Origin: an uncultured Syntrophobacterales bacterium
Lineage (GTDB): Bacteria > Desulfobacterota > Syntrophia > Syntrophales > UBA5619
Assembly: GCA_903928915.1 (NCBI GenBank)
Contig: CAIYSL010000053.1
Span: 1-55,944, forward strand
Direction: 5' to 3'
DNA: 55,944 nucleotides
A program made the translations under genes and the position numbers. Of this stretch, positions 8,217 to 15,490 are shown piece after piece. The notes below the pieces were generated by a model that was not told the origin of the DNA, did not search any database, and saw only the letters and a list, made by a program, of their open reading frames with translations. How positions within the stretch are numbered: the stretch's first letter is position 1; each line of letters starts with the position of its first letter.

Positions 8217-9494
8217 ATGAAGCGTAGGGTAGTCATCACGGGAATGGGGGTAGTCGCGCCGAACGGCCACGGCCTGGCGGAGTTCGAGAAGGCCCTCCGG
8301 GAGGGGATTTCGGGGATCCGGCACATCCCGGAGCTGGCGAAGCTGAGCTTCGCCTGTCAGGTGGGCGGGATACCGCAGGAGTTCGATGCCGTCCGCAGCC
8401 GCTACTTCAGCCCCGAGGAGCTCCAGTCGCTCAACGAGAACATCGGCTATGCCGCCGTGGCGGCGGTCGATGCCTGGACCGACGCGGGATTCGCCGTACC
8501 CGACGCCGAGGACGACCGCGTCCACTGGGATACCGGGGTCATCGCCGGTTCCGGCATCGGCGGGATGGACACCATCGCCCAGCAGCTCGTGCCGATGGTC
8601 AACGCCGGGAACGTTCGGCGGATGGGGAGCCGGATGGTCGAACAGGTGATGAACAGCGGGACGAGCGCCCGGATCGCGGGACTCCTGGCCCTGGGAAACC
8701 AGGCGACGTCCAATTCGTCGGCCTGCAGCACGGGCAACGAGGCGGTGATCGAGGCGCTGGTGCGCATCCAGGACGGTCGCGCCACGCGGATGCTGGCGGG
8801 CGGTTCGGAGGCTGCGTCGCCCTACATCTGGGCCGGGTTCGACGCCATGCGGGTGATCAGCCGGAAGTTCAACGACCGGCCCGAGCAGGCCTCCCGGCCG
8901 ATGAGCGCCAGCGCCGCGGGGTTCGTGCCCGGCGGCGGGGGCGCGATCCTGATGCTCGAGGAGCTGGAAGCCGCCCGGGCGCGGGGGGCGCGGATCTATG
9001 CCGAGATCCTGGGGGGGATGGTGAACTGCGGCGGACACCGGATGGGGGGCTCCATCACCGCGCCCAACCCTGAGGGGGTGAAGCGCTGCATCCAGGGAGC
9101 GGTGGCTGACGCGGGGATCTCCTCCGCTCAGATCGACGCCATCAACGGGCACCTGACGGCGACCTTCGCCGATCCCGTGGAGGTGAAGAACTGGTCGGCG
9201 GCCCTGGGAAGGGGACCGGAGAATTTCCCCTGGATCAACGCCACCAAATCGATGATCGGCCACTGTCTGGGGGCGGCGGGGGCGATCGAGTGCGTGGCCG
9301 TGGTCCTGCAGCTGTTTGGGGGGTTCATCCACCCCTCGCTCAACTGCGAGGACCTCCACCCCGATATCGTCCCGTACGCCAAGAGCGTCCCCCACCGGGC
9401 GGTGGACTGCCCCGAGGTCAAGATCATCGCCAAGGCCGGGTTCGGGTTCGGCGATGTGAACAGCTGTTTGATATTCAAGAAGTGGGAAGAGTGA
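8217..9494 (+). CDS. 3-oxoacyl-ACP synthase II-type elongating enzyme (KASII)
   Basis: 425-residue FabF/FabB-family condensing enzyme that would extend the ACP-bound chain with malonyl-ACP. Nucleophile Cys170 is in SNSSACSTGNEAV. The first His (His312) is in INGHLTATFADPVE, an unusual form of the common HGTSTxxND motif, and Lys344/His349 are in KSMIGHCLGAAGA. The late motif reads FGFGDVNSCL where most KAS enzymes have FGFGGxNA. These deviations set it apart from housekeeping FabF while keeping all catalytic residues. ATG 8217 is preceded by GAGGAG; a GTG nine bases earlier is less well spaced. Confidence 0.92.
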   Translation: MKRRVVITGMGVVAPNGHGLAEFEKALREGISGIRHIPELAKLSFACQVGGIPQEFDAVRSRYFSPEELQSLNENIGYAAVAAVDAWTDAGFAVPDAEDDRVHWDTGVIAGSGIGGMDTIAQQLVPMVNAGNVRRMGSRMVEQVMNSGTSARIAGLLALGNQATSNSSACSTGNEAVIEALVRIQDGRATRMLAGGSEAASPYIWAGFDAMRVISRKFNDRPEQASRPMSASAAGFVPGGGGAILMLEELEAARARGARIYAEILGGMVNCGGHRMGGSITAPNPEGVKRCIQGAVADAGISSAQIDAINGHLTATFADPVEVKNWSAALGRGPENFPWINATKSMIGHCLGAAGAIECVAVVLQLFGGFIHPSLNCEDLHPDIVPYAKSVPHRAVDCPEVKIIAKAGFGFGDVNSCLIFKKWEE

Positions 9495-9563
9495 TTTTTC
9501 TTCCTCCCCCGGGAGGAAGATGGATGGCAACCAATAAACCATGTTTTACAAGGAGGATACACC

Positions 9564-9812
9564 ATGAGTGAAGAGCAGATTACGAAACAGTTCATCGAGA
9601 TTCTGAGGGGGTATGTGAAGGACGCGTCCCTGCTGGAGAAAGCGACGGCAGAGACCCACATCCTCAAGGATCTGAAGGTCAACTCCGCGCGGCTGGTGGA
9701 CATCATCATCAAGTGCGAGGACGTGTTCGGAACGACGATCGACGACGATGAGGCCGATCGGATCGCCACGATCGGGGACGCCGTGACGCTGATCCAGCAG
9801 AAGGCGGCCTAG
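9564..9812 (+). CDS. Acyl carrier protein of the cluster
   Basis: 82-residue acidic four-helix ACP. The phosphopantetheine site is DLKVNSARLVDIII with Ser41; the normal DSL is replaced by NSA, an atypical but Ser-retaining site. It has the usual spacing and a helix III like IDDDEADRIATIGDAV. AAGGAGG lies upstream of ATG 9564. It carries the growing chain between the condensing, reducing and dehydrating enzymes encoded before it. The phosphopantetheinyl transferase 0.7 kb downstream is the likely activator. Confidence 0.9.
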   Translation: MSEEQITKQFIEILRGYVKDASLLEKATAETHILKDLKVNSARLVDIIIKCEDVFGTTIDDDEADRIATIGDAVTLIQQKAA

Positions 9813-9823
9813 CCGAAGGCGCC

Positions 9824-10564
9824 ATGGCAGGGCGGGACCGTTTTTTCCTTTGGCTGCAGTACCTCCTCGGGTATGCGGCGGCGTTCATCACATCGTCGCT
9901 CGTGTTCCTGGCCGTCCGGCTGAAGGGGTACCGCATCCGGGACCTCAAGCGCATCCGCGCCGAGGCGGCCCGCCTGCACCGGGAGCACGAGGGGCCCTGG
10001 CTGATCTGCCCGAATCACCTGACCATGATCGATTCGGTGCTGATCAGCTACGGGCTGGCCTCGCTGGGCGGCCATATTCTCCGCTTCCGGAGGGTTCCCT
10101 GGAACCTTCCGGAGCGGGACAATTTTCAACGCAATATCTTCCTCGCAGTCCTGTGTTACCTGGCCAAGTGCCTCCCCGTCAACCGGGGGGGGAGCCGCGA
10201 GGAGCTCCAGCGGCTCCTCGACAAATGCCGCCGTGTGCTGGACTGGCGGCAGAGCCTGCTGATCTTTCCCGAGGGCGGGCGGTCGCGGTCGGGGCGGGTG
10301 AGCAGGGAAAACTTCTCCTACAGCGTGGGAAGGTTCGTCGACGAAAACCGCGACTGCCGGGTGATGCTCGTCTACCTGCGGGGCGACGGGCAGGAGACCT
10401 GGGGATCGATGCCCCGTCCGGGCGAACTGTTCACGATGAAGGTGGAGGTGTTCGATCCCGGCAGGGCCGAAGGCGGCGGGCTGCGGCTCCAGCGGGAATA
10501 TTCCCGGCGGATCACCGAGCGCCTCGCCGCGATGGAGGAGGAGTATTTTGCCGGGCGTGGGTAA
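9824..10564 (+). CDS. Lysophospholipid-type acyltransferase (PlsC-like)
   Basis: 246-residue membrane-associated acyltransferase. The catalytic block is CPNHLTMIDS (HX4D) at about 64-71; the second block is FPEGGRSRSG. Residues 6-32 form a hydrophobic anchor (LWLQYLLGYAAAFITSSLVFLAV). It would move the finished acyl chain from ACP or CoA to a glycerophosphate or another lipid acceptor at the inner membrane. The start is 11 bases after the ACP stop. The same gene kind accompanies ACP and KAS genes in aryl-polyene-like clusters, so the product is probably membrane-attached (inference). Confidence 0.9.
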   Translation: MAGRDRFFLWLQYLLGYAAAFITSSLVFLAVRLKGYRIRDLKRIRAEAARLHREHEGPWLICPNHLTMIDSVLISYGLASLGGHILRFRRVPWNLPERDNFQRNIFLAVLCYLAKCLPVNRGGSREELQRLLDKCRRVLDWRQSLLIFPEGGRSRSGRVSRENFSYSVGRFVDENRDCRVMLVYLRGDGQETWGSMPRPGELFTMKVEVFDPGRAEGGGLRLQREYSRRITERLAAMEEEYFAGRG

Positions 10565-11258
10565 CGACGTCGTCGACCTGCACGACCCCGACAACCGGGG
10601 GAAAAGCGGGGACGACCGTTTTCTTGGCCGCGTCTTCACCGCCGAGGAGCGGGCACTGATCGCCGGCGCGGCAGTCCCCGACCGGCTCCTCTGGTCGCTC
10701 TGGGCGGCCAAGGAGGCGGCCTACAAGGCCGTCAGCGGCGCAGACCCACCGCCCCATACCATTCCCCGTCGCTATCCCGTTCACATCGGCACCCATTCCC
10801 GACGCGCACCTGTGGCAGACCCCATCTCCCCCTGTCCGACCTTGGTCAGGTCGGCTACTGACACTGCCTGTCTCGCAGGGGCAGAGGATCAATCGGCGCT
10901 CCTGTTCGTCGGAGAGGTGATCACCCCGCGTGGCGCGGTGGCGCTCCGCGTCACCGGGAACGATGACTATGTCCACGCCCTGGCGGCGCTGCCGGATATC
11001 GACTTCGCTGGGATCGTCTCCCGGGTTGATCGGCGGGAGGACGGGGCAAACCCCGGCGATGCGTCGGCCTTCGGCCGCGCACAACTCCTGGCGGAAATCA
11101 GCCGCCGTCTGAATTGCCCCCGGGACGAACTTACCCTCCGGCCGGACCCCTCCGGATCCGGCGCCCCGCGCCTCTTCCGCCGCAACCTGCCCCTCTTCCT
11201 GGCCATCAGCCTCAGCCACGACGGCCGGTTCACGGCCTTTGCCTTCCTGGTTCGCTGA
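10548..11258 (+). CDS. 4'-phosphopantetheinyl transferase (AcpS superfamily)
   Basis: 236-residue enzyme that transfers phosphopantetheine from CoA to the serine of apo-ACP. The signatures are GNDVVDLHDPDN at the N-terminus (Mg-binding Asp), LWAAKEAAYKAVS (Glu/Lys motif) and SLSHDGRFTAFAF at the end. The TTG at 10548 has GAGGAGGAG a few bases upstream and overlaps the acyltransferase end by 17 bases; a GTG at 10557 is the alternative. Between about residues 75 and 110 lies a low-complexity, less conserved stretch whose DNA holds a 7-bp-stem hairpin (10836-10854). It probably serves this cluster's ACP and perhaps the orphan ACPs of modules A and B. Confidence 0.9.
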   Translation: MPGVGNDVVDLHDPDNRGKSGDDRFLGRVFTAEERALIAGAAVPDRLLWSLWAAKEAAYKAVSGADPPPHTIPRRYPVHIGTHSRRAPVADPISPCPTLVRSATDTACLAGAEDQSALLFVGEVITPRGAVALRVTGNDDYVHALAALPDIDFAGIVSRVDRREDGANPGDASAFGRAQLLAEISRRLNCPRDELTLRPDPSGSGAPRLFRRNLPLFLAISLSHDGRFTAFAFLVR

Positions 11259-11342
11259 ACCGGCTGCTGCCGCTTCCGAATCTGCTTGAACCCGGCCCGG
11301 CATTCCGGTACGTTGTCCCGCAGGAAGCGGGTCGGAGGCGTC

Positions 11343-12029
11343 ATGATTTCTCTCATCATCCCGGTGCTGAACGAACAGGCCCAGATCGGCGAGGCGATCG
11401 GGCGCATCCGTTTGCTCGCGGGCGGGGAGCGCGCGGAGATCATCGTGGCCGACGGCGACCCGGCGGGGGGAACCCTGCGGGCGATTTCCGACCCCGCTGT
11501 TCGGGGGATGGTCTGTGCGCCGGGGAGGGGTACGCAGCTCAACCGCGGCGCCGCGGCCGCCGCAGGGGAGGTCCTCCTCTTCCTCCACGCCGACACGAAC
11601 CTCCCGCCCAACGCCTTGACCCTGATCGAGGAGACCCTCCGCGACGAAACGCTGGCGGGCGGGGCCTTCGACCTGGCGATCGCATCGCCGCGGCCCGCCT
11701 TCCGCCTGATCGAACGGGTCGCCTCCCTGCGCACCCGCCTCACCCGGATCCCCTACGGCGACCAGGCGATCTTCCTGCGCCGCGACCGGTTTCGGTCCCT
11801 CGGCGGGTTCCGCGAGATCCCCCTGATGGAGGACGTGGACCTGATGCGGCGGCTGAAACGGGCCGGGGGGCGGATCGCGATCCTTCCCGCGCGGGCCGTC
11901 ACCTCGGCGCGGCGCTGGGAGCGGGAGGGGATCCTGTTCACGACGCTGCGCAACTGGGCCCTCGTCACCCTCTTTCTCCTCGGCGCCGATCCGTGCCGGC
12001 TGGTCCGCTGGTACCGGCCGCACCGGTGA
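11343..12029 (+). CDS. TIGR04283-type family 2 glycosyltransferase
   Basis: 228-residue GT-A fold transferase. ISLIIPVLNEQAQIGEAI opens the nucleotide-sugar domain and FLHADTNLPPNAL carries the metal-binding acidic motif. GGAFDL, YGDQAIFLRRDRF, GGFREIPLMEDVDLMRRL and TSARRWEREGIL are the lines I associate with the TIGR04283 group (rSAM/selenodomain-associated transferase 2, also linked to arsenosugar synthesis). ATG 11343 follows GGAGG. It is the last gene in the same direction as the lipid cluster and may decorate its product. A partner-type transferase (TIGR04282) lies at 20475, outside this operon. Confidence 0.87.
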   Translation: MISLIIPVLNEQAQIGEAIGRIRLLAGGERAEIIVADGDPAGGTLRAISDPAVRGMVCAPGRGTQLNRGAAAAAGEVLLFLHADTNLPPNALTLIEETLRDETLAGGAFDLAIASPRPAFRLIERVASLRTRLTRIPYGDQAIFLRRDRFRSLGGFREIPLMEDVDLMRRLKRAGGRIAILPARAVTSARRWEREGILFTTLRNWALVTLFLLGADPCRLVRWYRPHR

Positions 12030-12078
12030 AGTCAGCTGCGGGGAAATCGCACGGGGGGTGACGTTTCCCTGAACTCCC

Positions 12079-12108
12079 TTGACAGACCATCCTGCCTTTC
12101 TGTATGGA
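12079..12108 (+). promoter_or_regulatory. Possible sigma-70 promoter of the module A GNAT gene
   Basis: TTGACA at 12079-12084 and TATGGA at 12103-12108, 18 bases apart. The -35 is perfect and the -10 moderate. It lies just downstream of the glycosyltransferase and 37 bases before ATG 12145, so the GNAT gene can be transcribed apart from the upstream operon. Confidence 0.45.
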
Positions 12109-12144
12109 GGTGCTATCGACAGAGTTTCGGGGAAAGGAATTCCG

Positions 12145-13182
12145 ATGCGCAGCGATCTGGAAGGGACCGTTGAACCGGGGCAGAGTTTTTCCATCGACCG
12201 TTTCCGGCGTGAAGACGCCCCGGGGATAGCCGCGCTGTTTTTCGCCGAATACGGTTCTTCCTACCCGATCGAGACCTACTACGTTCCGGAGCGGATCATC
12301 GCGGAAAACGAGAACGGCAACATCCATTCCGTCGTGGCCCGCACGCCCACCGGGGCAATCATCGGCCATGGCGCACTGTACCGGAGCTCCCCCCCGTACC
12401 CGGACCTCTACGAGATAGGCCAGTACATCGTCCTGCGTGAGTATCGCACCACCTTCGCGGCCTACAAGATCAACCGGTTCATCGCGGAAACCCTCACCGC
12501 CCTGACCGGCCCGTCCGGCATCTTCGGCGAGGCGGTGACCCACATCACCGCCACCCAGAAGTCGTCGGCGCAGATCGGGATGAAGGATGTGGCCCTAGAG
12601 ATGGAACTCATGCCGGCCGCGGCGTACGAGAAGTCGCAGTGCGCTTCCGGTCGGGTCTCCTGTCTGATCCAGTTCCGTTCCTTCCGCGACCGTCCCCAGG
12701 AGATATTCGTTCCGCCGCGGTATCGCGAGGTCGTGGAATATCTCCTCGCCGATGTCGCAATCGAACGGACTCTGACGCCTGCCGCGCAGACGCTCCCCGG
12801 GGACGCCGACACCCGCTTTACCGCCCGGTTCTTCGGGCATGCCGGCGTCGGCCGGTTCAACATCGCCGGACTCGGCAAGGATTTCGCGCGGATCGTGACC
12901 GCCCTGGAACGGGAAGGCCGGGAGAAGAAGATCCTGGTGTTTCAGTTCTTCCTGAACCTGGGCGAACCCGGGGTGGGAGAGGCCGTTTCCGTCCTCAGAG
13001 GGCGGGGGTATTCCTTCGGCGGCTGCGTTCCCCGCTGGTTCGACGCAGACGGCTTGTTGATGCAGAAGGTCCTGGCGCCGCCGGATTTCGACGCCCCCCG
13101 GCTCCATTCGGCAAAGGCCAGGCAGCTCAGGGACTTCGTCCGTTCGGACTGGCAGGATCCGACTTCAGGGCCGGGTCTCTGA
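12145..13182 (+). CDS. Tandem GNAT-like acyltransferase, module A
   Basis: 345 residues in two GNAT-like halves. The first (about 15-175) has the beta-bulge strand IGQYIVLREYR, then EAVTHITATQKSSAQIGMKDV, a common end for GNAT folds. The usual acyl-CoA phosphate loop (Q/RxxGxG/A) is replaced by REYRTTFAAYK. The second half ends ILVFQFFLNLGEPGVGEAVSVL, GYSFGGCVPRWF and DADGLLMQKVL, like the short GNAT fold seen fused to some ATPase regulators. It is a clear paralog of the protein at 24052-25098, which has FFFGGMVPLWF and TDGLLMQQLL. It is convergent with an orphan ACP and ligase. I infer transfer of an ACP-bound acyl group to an unknown amine. ATG 12145 follows GGAAAGGAA. Confidence 0.78.
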   Translation: MRSDLEGTVEPGQSFSIDRFRREDAPGIAALFFAEYGSSYPIETYYVPERIIAENENGNIHSVVARTPTGAIIGHGALYRSSPPYPDLYEIGQYIVLREYRTTFAAYKINRFIAETLTALTGPSGIFGEAVTHITATQKSSAQIGMKDVALEMELMPAAAYEKSQCASGRVSCLIQFRSFRDRPQEIFVPPRYREVVEYLLADVAIERTLTPAAQTLPGDADTRFTARFFGHAGVGRFNIAGLGKDFARIVTALEREGREKKILVFQFFLNLGEPGVGEAVSVLRGRGYSFGGCVPRWFDADGLLMQKVLAPPDFDAPRLHSAKARQLRDFVRSDWQDPTSGPGL

Positions 13183-13288
13183 CCGGGCGGCCTCTCCCGG
13201 GGCCCCCGGCGCGACGCCGGCGATATGCTCAGTCGCCCTTCTTGCGGTACCCGTTCGGGCCCGAGGTCGCGGGCAAAGTACTCTAGCG

Positions 13289-13306
13289 GGGCAGCGATCG
13301 CTGCCC
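13289..13306. repeat. 18-bp perfect palindrome between convergent genes
   Basis: The sequence GGGCAGCGATCGCTGCCC is a perfect palindrome centred on GATC. It lies in the 149-bp gap between the ends of the convergent module A GNAT and ACP genes. It has no T-run on either side, so it is not a clear Rho-independent terminator. A bidirectional stop, a protein-binding site or chance in GC-rich DNA are all possible. Confidence 0.5.
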
Positions 13307-13331
13307 GCCGTCAACCCCGGGCGCCACCGGT

Positions 13332-13571
13332 CTATTTCATCTTTCCGTTTACGTACCGTACGAAGTCGTCGATCGTCTTGAGCTTTGTGGCGTCCGCGTC
13401 GGACAGGTCCACTTTGCAGAGCTTTTCCGCGGCCACGGCAATCGCCGGCAGGTCGATGGAGTCGAGTCCCTGGTCGAGGAGGGGAACGTCATTCTTCAGG
13501 TTCTTGATGATTTCCTCTTCGATGCCCACCTCTTTCATGAGAACAATAACATCCTTCGCAGTGATCTTCAT
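13332..13571 (-). CDS. Orphan acyl carrier protein, module A
   Basis: 79-residue ACP-like protein with the attachment site LLDQGLDSIDLPAIAVA (DSI, Ser about 42) and the expected helices (KITAKDVIVLMKEVGIEEE; TIDDFVRYVNGKMK). ATG 13571 is preceded by GGAGGAGGAACGG. It is transcribed after the ligase gene, 147 bases downstream, probably in one operon from the promoter at 15290-15318. It differs strongly from the ACP at 9564, so it likely serves a separate pathway: loading by the ligase and unloading by the GNAT protein encoded opposite. That assignment is inferred from context. Confidence 0.86.
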   Translation of the reverse strand: MKITAKDVIVLMKEVGIEEEIIKNLKNDVPLLDQGLDSIDLPAIAVAAEKLCKVDLSDADATKLKTIDDFVRYVNGKMK

Positions 13572-13718
13572 CCGTTCCTCCTCCATTTCTCGTTACGTTC
13601 AGGCCACGACTCGATCCTTCCCCGGCCGTCCATTCCTGCCCGGGAGGTCCCTGCACCGCCTTCCCGGTGAGACGGGCAGACGAAACAGCTTCGGGTTGCT
13701 CTGGGCGTTTGTGACGGC

Positions 13719-15221
13719 TCAGGCGCCATCCCCTTCTCGCAAGATATACCGCTGAACCTTTCCGGTCCCGGTTTTCGGTATCTCCTGCACGTAATTGAAC
13801 TGAACCGGACACATGTAGTCCGGGAGACGCTCCAGGATGCGCCCCCGCATCTCCCGCGTCAGTTTCATGTCCCCGGTGAAACCCGGTTTGAGGACCACAT
13901 AGGCCAGGGGTTTCACCAGCCCTTCCAGCTTGCGGGTCGTCACGGCGCATTCCAGGACGGCCGGATGGTCCCGCATGGCCTCCTCCACCTTGAGCGGCGA
14001 CACCCAGGCCCCGCCGGCTTTGAACATGTCGTCCTGCCGGCCCTGGTAGGTGTAGCAGCCTCCGTCCTCCAGGTAGTAATCCCCCGTATTCAGCCACCCG
14101 CCGGCCAGCATGGTCTGCGCGGTCTTTTCCGGCCGGTCCCAATAACGCTGCGCCGTGCTCTTCCCCCGGATGTGCAGGATCCCCTGCTGTCCCGCCGGAA
14201 CGGGCAGGCTGTCCTCGCCGCAGATCCGGGCCTCGTACCCGGGGACGACGAAACCCGACGAGCCGGGCCGGACATCGCCGGGCCGGTTGGAGATGAAGAT
14301 ATGGAGGGCCTCGGTGGAGCCGATGCCGTCGAGGATCTCCAAGCCCGTCAGCTCCTTCCAGGCGTGGTATGCGCTGGCAGGGAGCGCCTCGCCGGCGGAG
14401 ACGCAGAGGCGCAGGGAGGGCAGCGAGACGGGACCGGTCATCGTCTTCAGGAGCATGTTGTACAGCGTGGGCACGCAATACAGGAGGGTCGGCCGGAACC
14501 GGTCGATGATCCGAAAGATATCGCCCGGTCCGGGCTTCCGGTCGAACAGGACCGTCGTGGCGCCGAAATAGAGCGGGAAGATCAGGCTGTTGCCGAGTCC
14601 GTAGGCAAAAAACAGCTTGCTCGCCGAAAAGACGACGTCCCGTTCCGACATCTGCAGGACCTTCCCGGCATACTGGCGGGCGCAGAAGAGCATGTCGCGC
14701 TGGCTGTGGGGGACCCCCTTGGGGTTTCCGGTGCTGCCGGAGCTGTAGAGCAGGAAGGCGATCTGTTCCGGGGCTGCGGGGTGCGGGGCAAGATCTGCGG
14801 CTGCCGCCGCCAACCGCGGCCGACAGGCCTCGTCGTCGACCAGCAGCATCTTCAGGGCGCCCCGGGCCTGCGATGCGGCCGGGCAGGCTCCGACCGTGAC
14901 CAGCGCCGATGCCCCGCAGTCCTGCAGGACGTAACCGTATTCCCGGCCGGACAGGTCGGGGCTGAGGGGGACCGGCACTGCCCCGCACTTCATCGCCCCG
15001 AAAAAGGCGAAAAAGAAGTCCGGTCCGTCGGGGAGGGCCAGGACCACCCGTTCCCCGTTCCCGACGCCCATATCGCGGAGGAGGTTTCCGAAACGGCCGA
15101 TGTGTTCATTCAGCCCCGCGTAGGTGACCTGCTGCCCCGGGCCGGTGAGGGCTACCTTGTCCCCGCGGACGCGGGCATGGTGAGCGAGAATCTCGAAATA
15201 GTCTGCCAAGGATTCCGTCAT
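13719..15221 (-). CDS. Benzoate-CoA-ligase-like adenylating enzyme (acyl/aryl-ACP ligase?)
   Basis: 500-residue ANL-superfamily enzyme that would activate a carboxylate with ATP and pass it to a thiol. Motifs are LLYSSGSTGNPKGVPHS (P-loop), LFFAYGLGNSLIFPLYFGAT (typical of benzoate-CoA ligases), LDGIGSTEALHIFIS (A5), NTGDYY (A7 Asp), RQDDMFKAGGAWVSP (A8) and PKTGTGKVQRY with catalytic Lys488. ATG 15221 is used; a TTG four codons earlier is the alternative. The next gene in the operon encodes an ACP, so the thiol acceptor may be that ACP rather than CoA. The substrate may be aromatic, judging only from the family resemblance. Confidence 0.9.
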   Translation of the reverse strand: MTESLADYFEILAHHARVRGDKVALTGPGQQVTYAGLNEHIGRFGNLLRDMGVGNGERVVLALPDGPDFFFAFFGAMKCGAVPVPLSPDLSGREYGYVLQDCGASALVTVGACPAASQARGALKMLLVDDEACRPRLAAAAADLAPHPAAPEQIAFLLYSSGSTGNPKGVPHSQRDMLFCARQYAGKVLQMSERDVVFSASKLFFAYGLGNSLIFPLYFGATTVLFDRKPGPGDIFRIIDRFRPTLLYCVPTLYNMLLKTMTGPVSLPSLRLCVSAGEALPASAYHAWKELTGLEILDGIGSTEALHIFISNRPGDVRPGSSGFVVPGYEARICGEDSLPVPAGQQGILHIRGKSTAQRYWDRPEKTAQTMLAGGWLNTGDYYLEDGGCYTYQGRQDDMFKAGGAWVSPLKVEEAMRDHPAVLECAVTTRKLEGLVKPLAYVVLKPGFTGDMKLTREMRGRILERLPDYMCPVQFNYVQEIPKTGTGKVQRYILREGDGA

Positions 15222-15289
15222 ATCCACTCTCAATTCCGCAGACCCCCGCCATCTACCGCATCATCCGCGGGAAGGATGTTCTGGTGCCG

Positions 15290-15318
15290 ACCATACCCGA
15301 ACCGGCAGATTCTGTCAA
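15290..15318 (-). promoter_or_regulatory. Sigma-70 promoter for the ligase-ACP operon
   Basis: On the minus strand, TTGACA (15318-15313) and TATGGT (15295-15290) are separated by exactly 17 bases, about 70 bases upstream of the ligase start. It is divergent from another good promoter at 15405, making this a two-way control region. Confidence 0.7.
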
Positions 15319-15404
15319 CACGGGCCGACGCGTTTTCGGTCCGCCGGTACGGGGCGGTTCCGAAGAATCGGCGGTCCCCGCGACGAACCGGGCAATAAAT
15401 CGCC

Positions 15405-15433
15405 TTGACAGGAAAATCTACATTCCCTATCTT
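15405..15433 (+). promoter_or_regulatory. Sigma-70 promoter for the HMG-CoA-lyase-like gene
   Basis: TTGACA (15405-15410) and TATCTT (15428-15433) with a 17-base spacer. The start site would be near 15440, about 50 bases before ATG 15491. The surrounding DNA is AT-rich compared with its neighbours. Confidence 0.7.
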
Positions 15434-15490
15434 GACCTACAGGGTTGAATCGCTGGATTGACCGTTACGCAGAGAAAGGAGAAGGCGAAC

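Noticed and set aside
3143-12029. Aryl-polyene gene cluster assignment
   Set aside because: The condensing, dehydratase and acyltransferase set is similar, but no ammonia-lyase, LolA-like carrier, MMPL exporter or thioesterase is present, and an acyl-CoA dehydrogenase and FabA are.
13289-13306. The palindrome as a partitioning or attachment site
   Set aside because: A single copy, no adjacent integrase or par genes, and GC-rich palindromes arise by chance.
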